Of a DNA stretch of 64,000 bases, positions 27,364 to 34,939 are shown piece after piece. The position numbers and the translations under genes were made by a program. Position 1 is the first letter of the stretch. Each line of letters opens with the position of its first letter. Origin of the DNA: Kribbella jejuensis. Its GTDB lineage: Bacteria > Actinomycetota > Actinomycetes > Propionibacteriales > Kribbellaceae. The stretch spans positions 1,426,001-1,490,000 of the forward strand of contig NZ_VFMM01000001.1 of the NCBI RefSeq assembly GCF_006715085.1. Reading direction: 5' to 3'. The notes under the pieces are model-generated. The model searched no databases. It saw nothing but the letters and a program-made list of their open reading frames with translations, and was not told the origin of the DNA.

Positions 27364-27410
27364 GCGCAAGCGCTTTCGCAACACCAGCCCTCAAGCGAAA
27401 CCGCTTTCGC
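27364..27410. promoter_or_regulatory. tandem LacI-type operators before the sugar importer
   Basis: Two sites lie 54 bp or more upstream of the importer ATG: GCGCAAGCGCTTTCGC at 27364-27379 and GCGAAACCGCTTTCGC at 27395-27410, centres 31 bp apart. The second is the exact reverse complement of the operator before the glycosidase at 22269. Spacing close to three helical turns would suit two dimers bound on the same face. Confidence 0.75.
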
Positions 27411-27501
27411 AACAATTTGGATTCACCAGCCTCCACCCCTCACCAAGCCCGCAGTCACCCAGCACCAGACGCCGCCACCAGCCCCAAGCAGGGCGGGCCC
27501 G

Positions 27502-28032
27502 TCAGGTTTGGCGGGCGCGGTAGGACGCTACGCGGGTGCGGGTGGCGCAGCGGGGGGTGCAGAAGCGGCGGGGGCGGTTTTCGGCGGGGTTGGCGAATAC
27601 CCGCTCGCAGTCGACGGCTGCGCAGAGGTGGAGCGCCTCGAAGCCGTGCGCGGCTCCGAACGTCGCCAACCCCAGCGCGGTCGTCGCCGCCAACCAGTCC
27701 GCCCACGGCGCACCGGGCCTCGCCACGTGCACATGCCACGGCGTCCCGTCATGGTCCGACAGGTACGGGCGTACGGCGTACCGCTCGAGCATCGCGTTCA
27801 ACACCCGCGCCGCCCTGGCCGGATCACCCTCGAAGACAGGCCGTAACCACTCGCGGACCATGCGAACCTTCGCCAGATCGTCCTCGTCGACCTCGATCGG
27901 CTCCGGCTCGCCATGCTCGAGCAGGAATTCGCGGAGAGCGGCCGGCGACGTCAGCTTCTCGGGCTCGCGGGTACGCGTGTTCACCAGGTCGACGGCCAGC
28001 CGGATCAACCGGTCCGGGGACTGAATTTCCAC
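27502..28032 (-). CDS. CGNR zinc-finger/ABATE domain protein
   Basis: A 176-aa putative transcriptional regulator. The ABATE-like region starts RLAVDLVNTRTREPEKL (residues 10-26). The C-terminal finger has Cys in AAVDCERVF and CTPRCATRTRVASYR, a variant of the CGNR motif (here CATR). The family is stress-linked and mostly uncharacterised. It is divergent from an MFS exporter, 70 bp away, with repeated sites between them, which suggests it controls that pump. Confidence 0.85.
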   Translation of the reverse strand: MEIQSPDRLIRLAVDLVNTRTREPEKLTSPAALREFLLEHGEPEPIEVDEDDLAKVRMVREWLRPVFEGDPARAARVLNAMLERYAVRPYLSDHDGTPWHVHVARPGAPWADWLAATTALGLATFGAAHGFEALHLCAAVDCERVFANPAENRPRRFCTPRCATRTRVASYRARQT

Positions 28033-28042
28033 TGGACTCCTC

Positions 28043-28070
28043 CCGTAACGCGTTTGATACCGTAACGCGT
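28043..28070. promoter_or_regulatory. direct repeats in the CGNR/MFS divergent promoter
   Basis: CCGTAACGCGT occurs exactly twice, at 28043-28053 and 28060-28070, 17 bp apart start to start; a related ACGTTAC lies at 28084-28090. They fill the 70-bp gap between the divergent CGNR regulator and MFS gene, where an autoregulatory operator would be expected. Confidence 0.55.
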
Positions 28071-28102
28071 AACAGCGACAACCACGTTACAGGAGGATCG
28101 GC

Positions 28103-29290
28103 GTGCCCAGCTACTACCTCGCGGCAACACTCGCCCGGTTCGCCGACGAGATGGTCGCGTTCACGCTCGTCCTGCTCGTCCTGGACCGCACCGACAGTCC
28201 GACCCTCGCCGGACTGACCGGCGCGGCATACGCACTGCCCGCGATCGTCACCGGCCCCCTGCTCGGCGCCTGGCTCGACCGCACACCCCACCGGCGCAGC
28301 GCGCTCGCGGTCAATCAGGCGACGCTGGCCGTGGTCATGCTCGTCCTGCTACTCGTCGTCGGACGCGGCTCCGGCTGGATCGCACCGGTCCTCGCCGCGG
28401 TAGCGGGCGCGACCCTCCCGATGGTGAGCGGCGGGTTCACAAGCATGCTGCCGAGCCTGTTCAGCCGGCACCGACTAGCACGGGCGAACGCGTTCGAGTC
28501 CGTCAGCTTCAGCGCCGCCGCGATCGCGGGTCCCGCAACAGCGGCCACCATCGCCGCAACCGTCTCGGTCGACGCCGCAGTCGTCGTCATCGTCGCGGCG
28601 GCAGCGCTCAGCATCTCCGCGATCAGCCGCCTGCCCCAGCTCCCACCGGTCGGCGCCTCCGGCGAACCGATCCTCGCCGCGGTCATCGGCGGCCTTCGCC
28701 ACTTGGCCCGGACGCCGCCGCTCCGAGCCTCTACAGTCACCACCACGCTGCTGATGGGCTTCACCGGCATGCTGCTGATCGCCCTGCCGCTCCACATGCA
28801 GTCCCTGGGCGAGCCGAGATCAGCCGCGGGCTACCTGTGGACAGCGGTGGAGGTCGGCAGCGTCACCACAGCCCTCCTACTCAGCCGCGTCATCAAGTTG
28901 CGCCCGGAGTACGTCGTGATGCTGTCGGTCGCGGCGTACGGCCTGCTACTCAGCACGTGGTCGCTCGCGCCGACGTTCGCCGTACTGCTGTCACTAGCAG
29001 TCGTCGCAGGCCTGTCGGAAGGGCCTACGCTGCCGGCGATGTTCGCCGCCCGCCAGCAGTACAGCCCACCGGAACTCCAGGGCCGCGTCAGCACCACAGC
29101 AGCCAGCCTCCGAGTCGGCGCCTCCGCCCTCGGCCAGGCAGCCGCCGGACTCCTCGTCCCCCTGACCGGAACCCACCTCGCCCTCCTCATCACCGGCCTC
29201 GGGCTCGTCCTCGCGGCAGCCCTCGGCGGCCTGTCGAACGTAGGCCGTCCCCATGCAGCGCTTCCACCTGCCGTGCGGCAACAACCTTGA
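28103..29290 (+). CDS. MFS transporter
   Basis: Major facilitator of 395 aa with about 12 hydrophobic helices and the loop motif GAWLDRTPHRRS between helices 2 and 3, as in drug/proton antiporters. The GTG at 28103 has an AGGAGG site 7 bases upstream. It is divergent from the CGNR regulator and tail-to-tail with the SIS gene, 3 bp apart. The substrate is unknown; an efflux role is the usual guess for this layout. Confidence 0.9.
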   Translation: MPSYYLAATLARFADEMVAFTLVLLVLDRTDSPTLAGLTGAAYALPAIVTGPLLGAWLDRTPHRRSALAVNQATLAVVMLVLLLVVGRGSGWIAPVLAAVAGATLPMVSGGFTSMLPSLFSRHRLARANAFESVSFSAAAIAGPATAATIAATVSVDAAVVVIVAAAALSISAISRLPQLPPVGASGEPILAAVIGGLRHLARTPPLRASTVTTTLLMGFTGMLLIALPLHMQSLGEPRSAAGYLWTAVEVGSVTTALLLSRVIKLRPEYVVMLSVAAYGLLLSTWSLAPTFAVLLSLAVVAGLSEGPTLPAMFAARQQYSPPELQGRVSTTAASLRVGASALGQAAAGLLVPLTGTHLALLITGLGLVLAAALGGLSNVGRPHAALPPAVRQQP

Positions 29291-29293
29291 GGG

Positions 29294-30184
29294 CTACTGC
29301 TGATCGTCGAGGATGACGGAGCGGGTGAGGCTGCGGGGCTGGTCCGGGTTGAGGCCGAGGGCGAGGGACTTGGCCACGGCCACGCGCTGGGCGACGACCA
29401 GGGAGGCCATCGGGTCCAGGTCGGGGTGGTGGACGATCGTGGCGCCGGTGGCGGCGACGTCGTCGAGCAGGCCCGCCGGCGGCTCGCCGAAGATCCAGAC
29501 GCCGCGGCCGGGCTGGGCGATCGCGATCGGGCCGTGCCGGTAGTCCATCGCCGGGTACGCCTCGGTCCACGCGGACGCGGCCTCGCGCTGCTTCAGCGCG
29601 GCCTCGTGCGCCAGGCCGACGGTCCAGCGAGTACCGACGTACGTGACCTGCTCGAGCTTGGCGAGCTCGTCGACGTCGATGGTCAGCGCGGTCTGAGCGT
29701 CCGCGGCGGCCTTCGACAGGTCCTCGCCGAGCGACGCGCGCAGCAGCGCCAGCGTGGTGGTCGCGAACCGGGTCTGGACGACGGACTGCTCGTCGGCGAA
29801 GTCCAGCAGGATCGTCTGGTCGGCCAGGTCGAAGATCGGCGACCCGGCGGTCGCGGTGATCGCCACGGTCGGCAGGTCGGTGGCGCGGATCAGGTCGAGT
29901 ACTTCGGTGGTCGTCCCGGAGCGGCTGATCACGACGATCGCGTCGTACGTCCGGTCCGCCGGGAACTCCGAGCCCGCGAAGGCGTCGGTCTCGCCCTGGC
30001 CGAGGTCCTCGCGCAGCGCGGCGTACGCCATCGCCATGAACCACGACGTACCGCAACCGACCGCGGCAACGCGTTGACCGGCCTTGGGAAGTGCACCGCC
30101 GTACTGCGCGAAACCCTCCGAGACCTGTCGCCAGAGCTCCGGCTGAGTGGCGATCTCACTGCTCACGAATGGCGTCTGGGTCAT
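29294..30184 (-). CDS. SIS domain sugar-phosphate isomerase/deaminase-like protein
   Basis: A 296-aa protein with two SIS domains like the isomerase half of GlmS and the AgaS/FrlB group, acting on keto- or amino-sugar phosphates. Seen in it are AAVGCGTSWFMAMAYAAL, VISRSGTTTEVLDLI (phosphate-binding SRSGTT) and a C-terminal segment ending in SVILDDQ. No glutaminase domain is present, so it is not a GlmS. It is divergent from a DeoR regulator, with phased repeats between, so DeoR control is likely. Confidence 0.87.
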   Translation of the reverse strand: MTQTPFVSSEIATQPELWRQVSEGFAQYGGALPKAGQRVAAVGCGTSWFMAMAYAALREDLGQGETDAFAGSEFPADRTYDAIVVISRSGTTTEVLDLIRATDLPTVAITATAGSPIFDLADQTILLDFADEQSVVQTRFATTTLALLRASLGEDLSKAAADAQTALTIDVDELAKLEQVTYVGTRWTVGLAHEAALKQREAASAWTEAYPAMDYRHGPIAIAQPGRGVWIFGEPPAGLLDDVAATGATIVHHPDLDPMASLVVAQRVAVAKSLALGLNPDQPRSLTRSVILDDQQ

Positions 30185-30206
30185 GTCGTCTCCGCACTTG
30201 TCATGG

Positions 30207-30231
30207 TCGAAACTGCTCGAACGTGATCGAA
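30207..30231. promoter_or_regulatory. three phased TCGAA repeats at the SIS/DeoR promoter
   Basis: TCGAA occurs at 30207, 30217 and 30227, exactly 10 bp apart, in the 101-bp gap between the divergent SIS and DeoR genes and 23 bp upstream of the SIS start. Direct repeats at one helical turn are the style of operator bound by DeoR-family proteins. Confidence 0.6.
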
Positions 30232-30285
30232 TGGTGCCAACCAGCCGCCACCCGGCTGACCGATTGTGTGAAGGAGGAGCCCCGG

Positions 30286-31068
30286 GTGAAGCGTTATGAA
30301 CGCCTCAACACCTTGCTCGAGTCGCTCGCCGAGAAGGGCGCCATCGACGTCGACGAGCTCGCCGAGCAGTTGCACGTGTCCGCGGCCACGATCAGGCGTG
30401 ACCTGGACCATCTCGGCAAACAACAGCTCCTCACCCGGACCCGCGGCGGCGCGGTGGCCAACGCGGTGTCGTACGACCTGCCGCTGCGCTACAAGACTGC
30501 GCGTTTCGCGTCCGAGAAGCAGCGGATCGCGCAGGCGGCGGCCACGCTGGTCCGCCGCGGCATGGTGATCGGGATGAACGGCGGGACGACGATCTCCGAG
30601 GTGGCGCGGACGCTGGCCACCCGGCCGGAGCTGTCCGCGGAGCACGGCGAGCCGGCGTTCACCCTCGTCACGAACGCGCTGAACATCGCCAACGAGCTGA
30701 TCGTCCGGCCGCACGTGAAGATGGTGCTGACCGGTGGCGTGGCGCGGCCGCAGTCGTACGAGATGATCGGCCCGCTGTCGCACCGGATCCTGTCCGATCT
30801 GTCGCTGGACATCGCGTTCATCGGTGTCGACGGGATCGACGAGACCGGCGCCACCGCGCATCACGAGGGCGAGGCGAACATCAACCAGCTGATCGTCAGC
30901 CGGGCCGCGAAGGTGGTCGTGGTGGCCGACTCCTCCAAGCTCGGGCAGCGCGCCTTCGCCCGGATCTGCGAGCTGAGCGAGATCGACACGCTCGTCACCG
31001 ACGCCCAGGCCGACGAGAGCCAGCTGACCGTCTTCAAGGAAGCCGGCATCGACGTCATCCGCGCCTGA
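30286..31068 (+). CDS. DeoR/GlpR-family transcriptional regulator
   Basis: A 260-aa repressor. The GTG at 30286 has AAGGAGG 9 bases upstream and begins VKRYERLNTLLESLAEKGAIDV, the usual DeoR start. HTH residues are VDELAEQLHVSAATIRRDLDHL (about 23-44); the sensor domain contains GMNGGTTISEVAR and DIAFIGVDGIDETG. The effector is probably a phosphorylated sugar, fitting the divergent SIS gene. Confidence 0.92.
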   Translation: MKRYERLNTLLESLAEKGAIDVDELAEQLHVSAATIRRDLDHLGKQQLLTRTRGGAVANAVSYDLPLRYKTARFASEKQRIAQAAATLVRRGMVIGMNGGTTISEVARTLATRPELSAEHGEPAFTLVTNALNIANELIVRPHVKMVLTGGVARPQSYEMIGPLSHRILSDLSLDIAFIGVDGIDETGATAHHEGEANINQLIVSRAAKVVVVADSSKLGQRAFARICELSEIDTLVTDAQADESQLTVFKEAGIDVIRA

Positions 31069-31217
31069 CCTCACTCCAGCACCTCCCTCGACAGGTGAGC
31101 CACGTCTCGATGCGACGATCATATCTGATCAGGGCAAGGCCCTTATGAGCAAGAGTGCGCAGCCTCAGCGCGTGCAGCACGGAAACCGGACCGTGAGCCG
31201 CTAGGCTTCTGATCAGC

Positions 31218-31907
31218 ATGGGTACCGCAGCCGCACATCAGCCAGCCGACCACTGGGAGGACGCCATCGCCACCGGCATCGACCCGACGTCCTGGGCGTA
31301 CGCCGAGGACTACACCGGTGAGGACGAGGTCGTCACCGGTGCGCGGGCGAGCGCCGCGGACAGCGGTGTCGCCCCGATCGGCCCGGGTACGGCCGCCGCG
31401 CTGAGCATGCTCGCGGCCGGCGCGGGCGCGAAGGCGGTCGTCGAGATCGGTACCGGTACGGGCGTCTCCGGCCTCGCCCTGCTCCGCGGCATGCGCGCCG
31501 ACGGGACGCTCACCACGGTCGACATCGACGCGGAGAACCAGCGGCTGGCCCGCAAGACGTTCCTGGACGCCGGTGTCGCGTCGAACCGGTTCCGCCTCAT
31601 CGCGGGCGCCGGCCTGGACGTCGTCACCCGGCTCACCGACGGTCACTACGACCTGGTCTTCTGCGACGCGGACCGCCGCGAGAACACGGCGTACCTGCAC
31701 GAGGCCCTCCGCCTGCTCCGCCCCGGCGGCCTGGTCGCCTTCGCCGGCATCCTCGCCGGCGGCAAGGTCGCCGACCCCGCCCACCGCGACCCCGACACCA
31801 TGGCACTCCGCGACCTGATCCGCGCCGTCCGCGACGACGACAACCTCGTCTCCGCCCTCCTCCCCACCTCCGAAGGCCTACTCACCGCCGCCAAACGCCT
31901 GACCTGA
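31218..31907 (+). CDS. class I SAM-dependent O-methyltransferase
   Basis: A 229-aa catechol-type O-methyltransferase. The SAM site is VEIGTGTGVSGLALL (about 75-89), with TVDIDAENQRLARKTF next and the metal/catalysis segment YDLVFCDADRRENTAYLHEAL. The small C-terminal cap is normal for the family. Its relative Rv1220c sits directly beside sigE in M. tuberculosis; here sigE is about 12 kb away, so the gap between them appears to have been filled by the sugar block. The methyl acceptor is unknown. Confidence 0.9.
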   Translation: MGTAAAHQPADHWEDAIATGIDPTSWAYAEDYTGEDEVVTGARASAADSGVAPIGPGTAAALSMLAAGAGAKAVVEIGTGTGVSGLALLRGMRADGTLTTVDIDAENQRLARKTFLDAGVASNRFRLIAGAGLDVVTRLTDGHYDLVFCDADRRENTAYLHEALRLLRPGGLVAFAGILAGGKVADPAHRDPDTMALRDLIRAVRDDDNLVSALLPTSEGLLTAAKRLT

Positions 31908-31911
31908 AGCT

Positions 31912-31946
31912 GGAAACGCGCCACCGCAAGCCCGTGGCGCGTTCCC
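31912..31946. terminator. bidirectional hairpin between convergent genes
   Basis: AACGCGCCAC (31915-31924) pairs perfectly with GTGGCGCGTT (31934-31943) over a 9-base loop, with extra GG/CC pairing outside. It sits between the O-methyltransferase stop (31907) and the convergent small secreted-protein stop (31961), the right place for a shared terminator. It has no T-run, as is common in high-GC actinobacteria. Confidence 0.7.
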
Positions 31947-31960
31947 AGGTCCGGTCGGGC

Positions 31961-32188
31961 TCAGGGGTAGAGGATGTACAGGTCGTAGCCGCCGAGCGGG
32001 TTGGGCCGGCACTCGTAGCCCCAGGCCTTCGGGCTGGAGTTGACGATCCCCTGTCCCGCTCCCGCACAGTCCGCCCCAACGGTGTAGGACCCGCGGTACA
32101 CCGCCGACGTCGTCGTCGCCTGCGCACCCGTCACCGGCACGATCGCCGCAGCGACGCCGAGGGCTCCGACGGCCAGGATCTTTCGCAT
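31961..32188 (-). CDS. small secreted protein, unknown function
   Basis: A 75-aa product from the ATG at 32188, with a GGGAG ribosome site. The signal peptide (RKILAVGALGVAAAIVPVTGAQA, cleavage near 24) leaves a mature chain of about 50 residues with two Cys (DCAGAGQ and YECRPN) that could form one disulfide, and an aromatic end DLYILYP. The family is not recognised. It lies downstream of the kynurenine operon's last gene with its own gap of 92 bp and ends at a shared terminator. Confidence 0.72.
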   Translation of the reverse strand: MRKILAVGALGVAAAIVPVTGAQATTTSAVYRGSYTVGADCAGAGQGIVNSSPKAWGYECRPNPLGGYDLYILYP

Positions 32189-32280
32189 AGCTGAACTCCC
32201 GAGATAGTGGACCAGTCCGCGCCAACGTAACAACGGGAAGGGCCACGCTCGAGCAGACGCTTGAAACGGACGCTTCGGTG

Positions 32281-33003
32281 CTAGCTGGTCAGGCGGGTCA
32301 GTTCGGTGGTTACTTGGTGCCAGGGGTCGGAGTGGGGGTCTATCAGTTCGTAGTGGCCGCAGTGGTCTACGCGGTGGAAGTGGGCTGTGGGGTGGGCGGC
32401 GTAGTAGGACTCGGTGAGGGTGATGGGGACGACCGTGTCGTTGACGCCGTGGATGAGGGTTACCGGGGCGATCGAGGCCGGTAGGTGGACGGGGTCGAGG
32501 TCGTTGCGTACGCCGGCGCCTATGAAGGCCTGTACGGCGCCCTTGTCCAGGTGCTGCTGGTCTGCCATCAGGAGGTCCGCTACGGGGGCCAGGGCGACCA
32601 CAGCGCGCAGGCGGACCGGGTTGAGGGTGGCTGCGGCCCACAGGGCCAGCTGGCCGCCTGCAGAGTGGCCCATCAGTACGTAGCCCGCCTGGACGTCCAG
32701 GAGGTCCGGTAGCGCCTCCAGCGCCGTACGGACATCACCCGTGGTTATGTCCGGGTTCCCAGGCTCACGGCGGTACTCCAGCGACAGCACGGGCCAACCG
32801 AGGTCGGACAGGGCCGCGCCGAGCGAGCGGGCGTGGACGCGGTCGTACTCGGGCCGCCAGAAGCCGCCGTGGATGAACACGATCAGCGGGCGGTAGTCCT
32901 TCGCGTGCCAGAAGTCGATCACCTGGTCCGCGTGGTCGCCGTACCGCAGCTCTTGATCGGGCTCGGGCGCCTTGCGCGACAGAACCGACCGGTCCTCACT
33001 CAT
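32281..33003 (-). CDS. alpha/beta hydrolase, probable kynurenine formamidase
   Basis: A 240-aa serine hydrolase. The HGGFW oxyanion motif (about 45-49) and the nucleophile elbow GHSAGG match alpha/beta-type arylformamidases; the catalytic His lies in HCGHYELI and Asp in GVNDTVVP. It would hydrolyse N-formylkynurenine to kynurenine and formate. The role is inferred from the motif and from being last in the kynurenine operon, where its ATG overlaps the decarboxylase stop by 4 bp. It is not the metal-dependent KynB fold. A general esterase is the alternative. Confidence 0.8.
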   Translation of the reverse strand: MSEDRSVLSRKAPEPDQELRYGDHADQVIDFWHAKDYRPLIVFIHGGFWRPEYDRVHARSLGAALSDLGWPVLSLEYRREPGNPDITTGDVRTALEALPDLLDVQAGYVLMGHSAGGQLALWAAATLNPVRLRAVVALAPVADLLMADQQHLDKGAVQAFIGAGVRNDLDPVHLPASIAPVTLIHGVNDTVVPITLTESYYAAHPTAHFHRVDHCGHYELIDPHSDPWHQVTTELTRLTS

Positions 33004-33995
33004 TCCGACCTCCCGAGGTAGCGCAGCGCATTCACGGTCAGGAGCTTGTGTTGCTGTTCCGCGGTCAGGAAGCCGGACTTCCGTACCACCTCCCCGACCG
33101 GCCGCTCACCCAGTGGATAGGGATAGTCACTGCCGACCAGTACGCGGTCTTCCCCCAAGGTATCGACAAGTAGCCGCAAAGGCGCTGATTCGAACACCAC
33201 CGTGTCGACCAGGATCCGGTCCAGGTAGTACGACGGTGGATGCTCGGAGCAACCACGTACGATCTCGCCGCGCCGGTGCCAGGCGTTCTCCAGCCGGCCG
33301 AGCCAGAACGCGAAACTCCCGCCTCCGTGCGCGAAACAGATCCGCAGGTCCCGAGGCAGTACGTCGAACGCGCCGCCGAGGATCAGCGCCAGCAGGGACA
33401 GGTGCGTCTCGGCAGGCATCCCGGTCAGCCAGCGGGCCATCCAACGATCCAGGCGCGGGCCGCCCGGCATGTCCCACGGGTGCACGAGGACCGGCGTACC
33501 GGTCTCCGCGCAATGCTTGAGGAAGGCAACGATCCCGGCGTCGTCGAGGTCCTTGTCGCCGACGTGGTTGCCGATCTCCACGCCGACGTGCCCGGCCGCG
33601 CGGGCCCGGTCGAGCTCCGCGCAGGCCAGGTCCGGGTCCTGCAGCGGTACCTGGCAGAACGGCACGAACCGCGGATCACCGACCAGCGTCTGTAGCGTCA
33701 GGTCGTTGAAGATCTCGGCCAGCTTGACCGCTTGCTTCGCGGGCCGCTCGTATCCGAAGAACACCGGCGTCGGCGAGACCACCTGCAGATCGATGCCGTC
33801 GGCATCCATATCGGTACGGCGGACCGCCGGATCCCAGGCCTGTGGTCCGATCGGGCGGAACTCGTTGGAGCCCACCATGATCATCGCGGCCCGTTCGGAG
33901 TCGATCCGCAGCCACGGCCAGCCGTCCCCGCCGCACGCCGCGGCGAGATCCGGCCAGCCGAGCGGGACCAGGTGGGTGTGGACGTCGACGGTCAT
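33000..33995 (-). CDS. 2-amino-3-carboxymuconate 6-semialdehyde decarboxylase
   Basis: Zinc amidohydrolase-superfamily decarboxylase (ACMSD, NbaD type), 331 aa. The metal ligands are in VDVHTHL (His6, His8), LVHPWDMPGG and FAHGGGSFAFWLGR, with the catalytic Asp in VGSDYPYP. The enzyme converts ACMS, the unstable ring-cleavage product, to 2-aminomuconate semialdehyde and so diverts it from quinolinate. Both ends overlap neighbours by 4 bp, between the dioxygenase and the formamidase-like gene. Confidence 0.92.
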   Translation of the reverse strand: MTVDVHTHLVPLGWPDLAAACGGDGWPWLRIDSERAAMIMVGSNEFRPIGPQAWDPAVRRTDMDADGIDLQVVSPTPVFFGYERPAKQAVKLAEIFNDLTLQTLVGDPRFVPFCQVPLQDPDLACAELDRARAAGHVGVEIGNHVGDKDLDDAGIVAFLKHCAETGTPVLVHPWDMPGGPRLDRWMARWLTGMPAETHLSLLALILGGAFDVLPRDLRICFAHGGGSFAFWLGRLENAWHRRGEIVRGCSEHPPSYYLDRILVDTVVFESAPLRLLVDTLGEDRVLVGSDYPYPLGERPVGEVVRKSGFLTAEQQHKLLTVNALRYLGRSE

Positions 33996-34507
33996 TTACC
34001 CGGGTGCACCGTGCCGCAGTTCGGGCAGGTGCGGGCTTCCTCGCTCTCGTAGAACGCCTTGAACACCGGCGGCAGGTCCGCGACGATGTCGGTCACCTGC
34101 AGCTCGACCTCGTGCACGACGGCGTTGCAGTTTGCGCAGTACCAGCGGAACTTCTCCAGCGTGCCCGGTTCGCGTACTCGCTCGATCACCAGGCCGATCG
34201 AGTCCGCGTCCCGCTGCGGTGAATGCGGCATGTTGCGCGGCAGCATCCACATTTCGCCCTCGTTGATGTCCACCCGGGCCGGCCCGTCGTCGGTCATCAC
34301 GTCGACGTGCATGGTGCCCTTGATCTGGTAGAAGAACTCCTCGTACGGGTCCACGTGGAAGTCGGTCCGCTGGTTGGGTCCGCCGACCACCATCGTGATG
34401 AAGTCGTCCCCGGTCGGAAACATCTGCTTGTTGCCGACCGGCGGCTTCAGCAGGTGCTTGTTCTCCTCGATCCACTGCGGAAAGTTCGTCGACTCCAGGT
34501 TGACCAT
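33992..34507 (-). CDS. 3-hydroxyanthranilate 3,4-dioxygenase
   Basis: Cupin extradiol dioxygenase, 171 aa, that opens the ring of 3-hydroxyanthranilate to ACMS. The cupin ligands are in QRTDFHVDPYEEFFYQIKG (His, Glu) and MWMLPRNMPHSPQR (His). The C-terminus has the extra rubredoxin-like metal site in two CxxC pairs, CANCNAV and CPNCGTV, as in bacterial NbaC. AAGGAGGAG inside the end of RidA serves as its ribosome site, 3 bp separating the genes. Confidence 0.93.
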   Translation of the reverse strand: MVNLESTNFPQWIEENKHLLKPPVGNKQMFPTGDDFITMVVGGPNQRTDFHVDPYEEFFYQIKGTMHVDVMTDDGPARVDINEGEMWMLPRNMPHSPQRDADSIGLVIERVREPGTLEKFRWYCANCNAVVHEVELQVTDIVADLPPVFKAFYESEEARTCPNCGTVHPGK

Positions 34508-34510
34508 GTC

Positions 34511-34939
34511 CTACTCCTCCTTGCGCGGGCCGTATCCTTGTGGGACGGCCGCGATAGCGGATATCTCGATCAGCAGCTGGGGATGCGGCAGCTGATGCAC
34601 CGCGACGGTGGTCCGGGCCGGCCCGGACTCGTCGAAGAATTCGCCGTACACCTCGTTGTACCCCCCGAAGTCGTTCATCGACACCAGGTACGCAGTCACA
34701 CTCACCAGATCCTCGAGCCCCGCCCCCACCGCACCGAGGATGTCCCGGATGTTCTCGAGCACCGCCCGCGTCTGCACCCGAATGTCGAGCTCGACGGTAC
34801 CCATCGCATCCACCGAAGCCCCCGCGATCGAGTTGTCCGCCCGCCGACTCGACGTCCCCGAAACAAACGCAAACCCACCCCGAACCTGCACATGCGGAAA
34901 CCGCCCGCGCGGCACCGCTTTTCCAGGCACGAGGGTCAT
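34511..34939 (-). CDS. RidA-family deaminase, probable 2-aminomuconate deaminase
   Basis: A 142-aa RidA/YjgF-fold protein ([22 protein letters not shown], then [25 protein letters not shown]-terminal [10 protein letters not shown]). In the 3-hydroxyanthranilate meta pathway the NbaF-type deaminase converts 2-aminomuconate to 4-oxalocrotonate and ammonia. The operon position between the aldehyde dehydrogenase and the dioxygenase supports that role; by sequence alone a general imine deaminase is possible. Confidence 0.86.
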   Translation of the reverse strand: MTLVPGKAVPRGRFPHVQVRGGFAFVSGTSSRRADNSIAGASVDAMGTVELDIRVQTRAVLENIRDILGAVGAGLEDLVSVTAYLVSMNDFGGYNEVYGEFFDESGPARTTVAVHQLPHPQLLIEISAIAAVPQGYGPRKEE

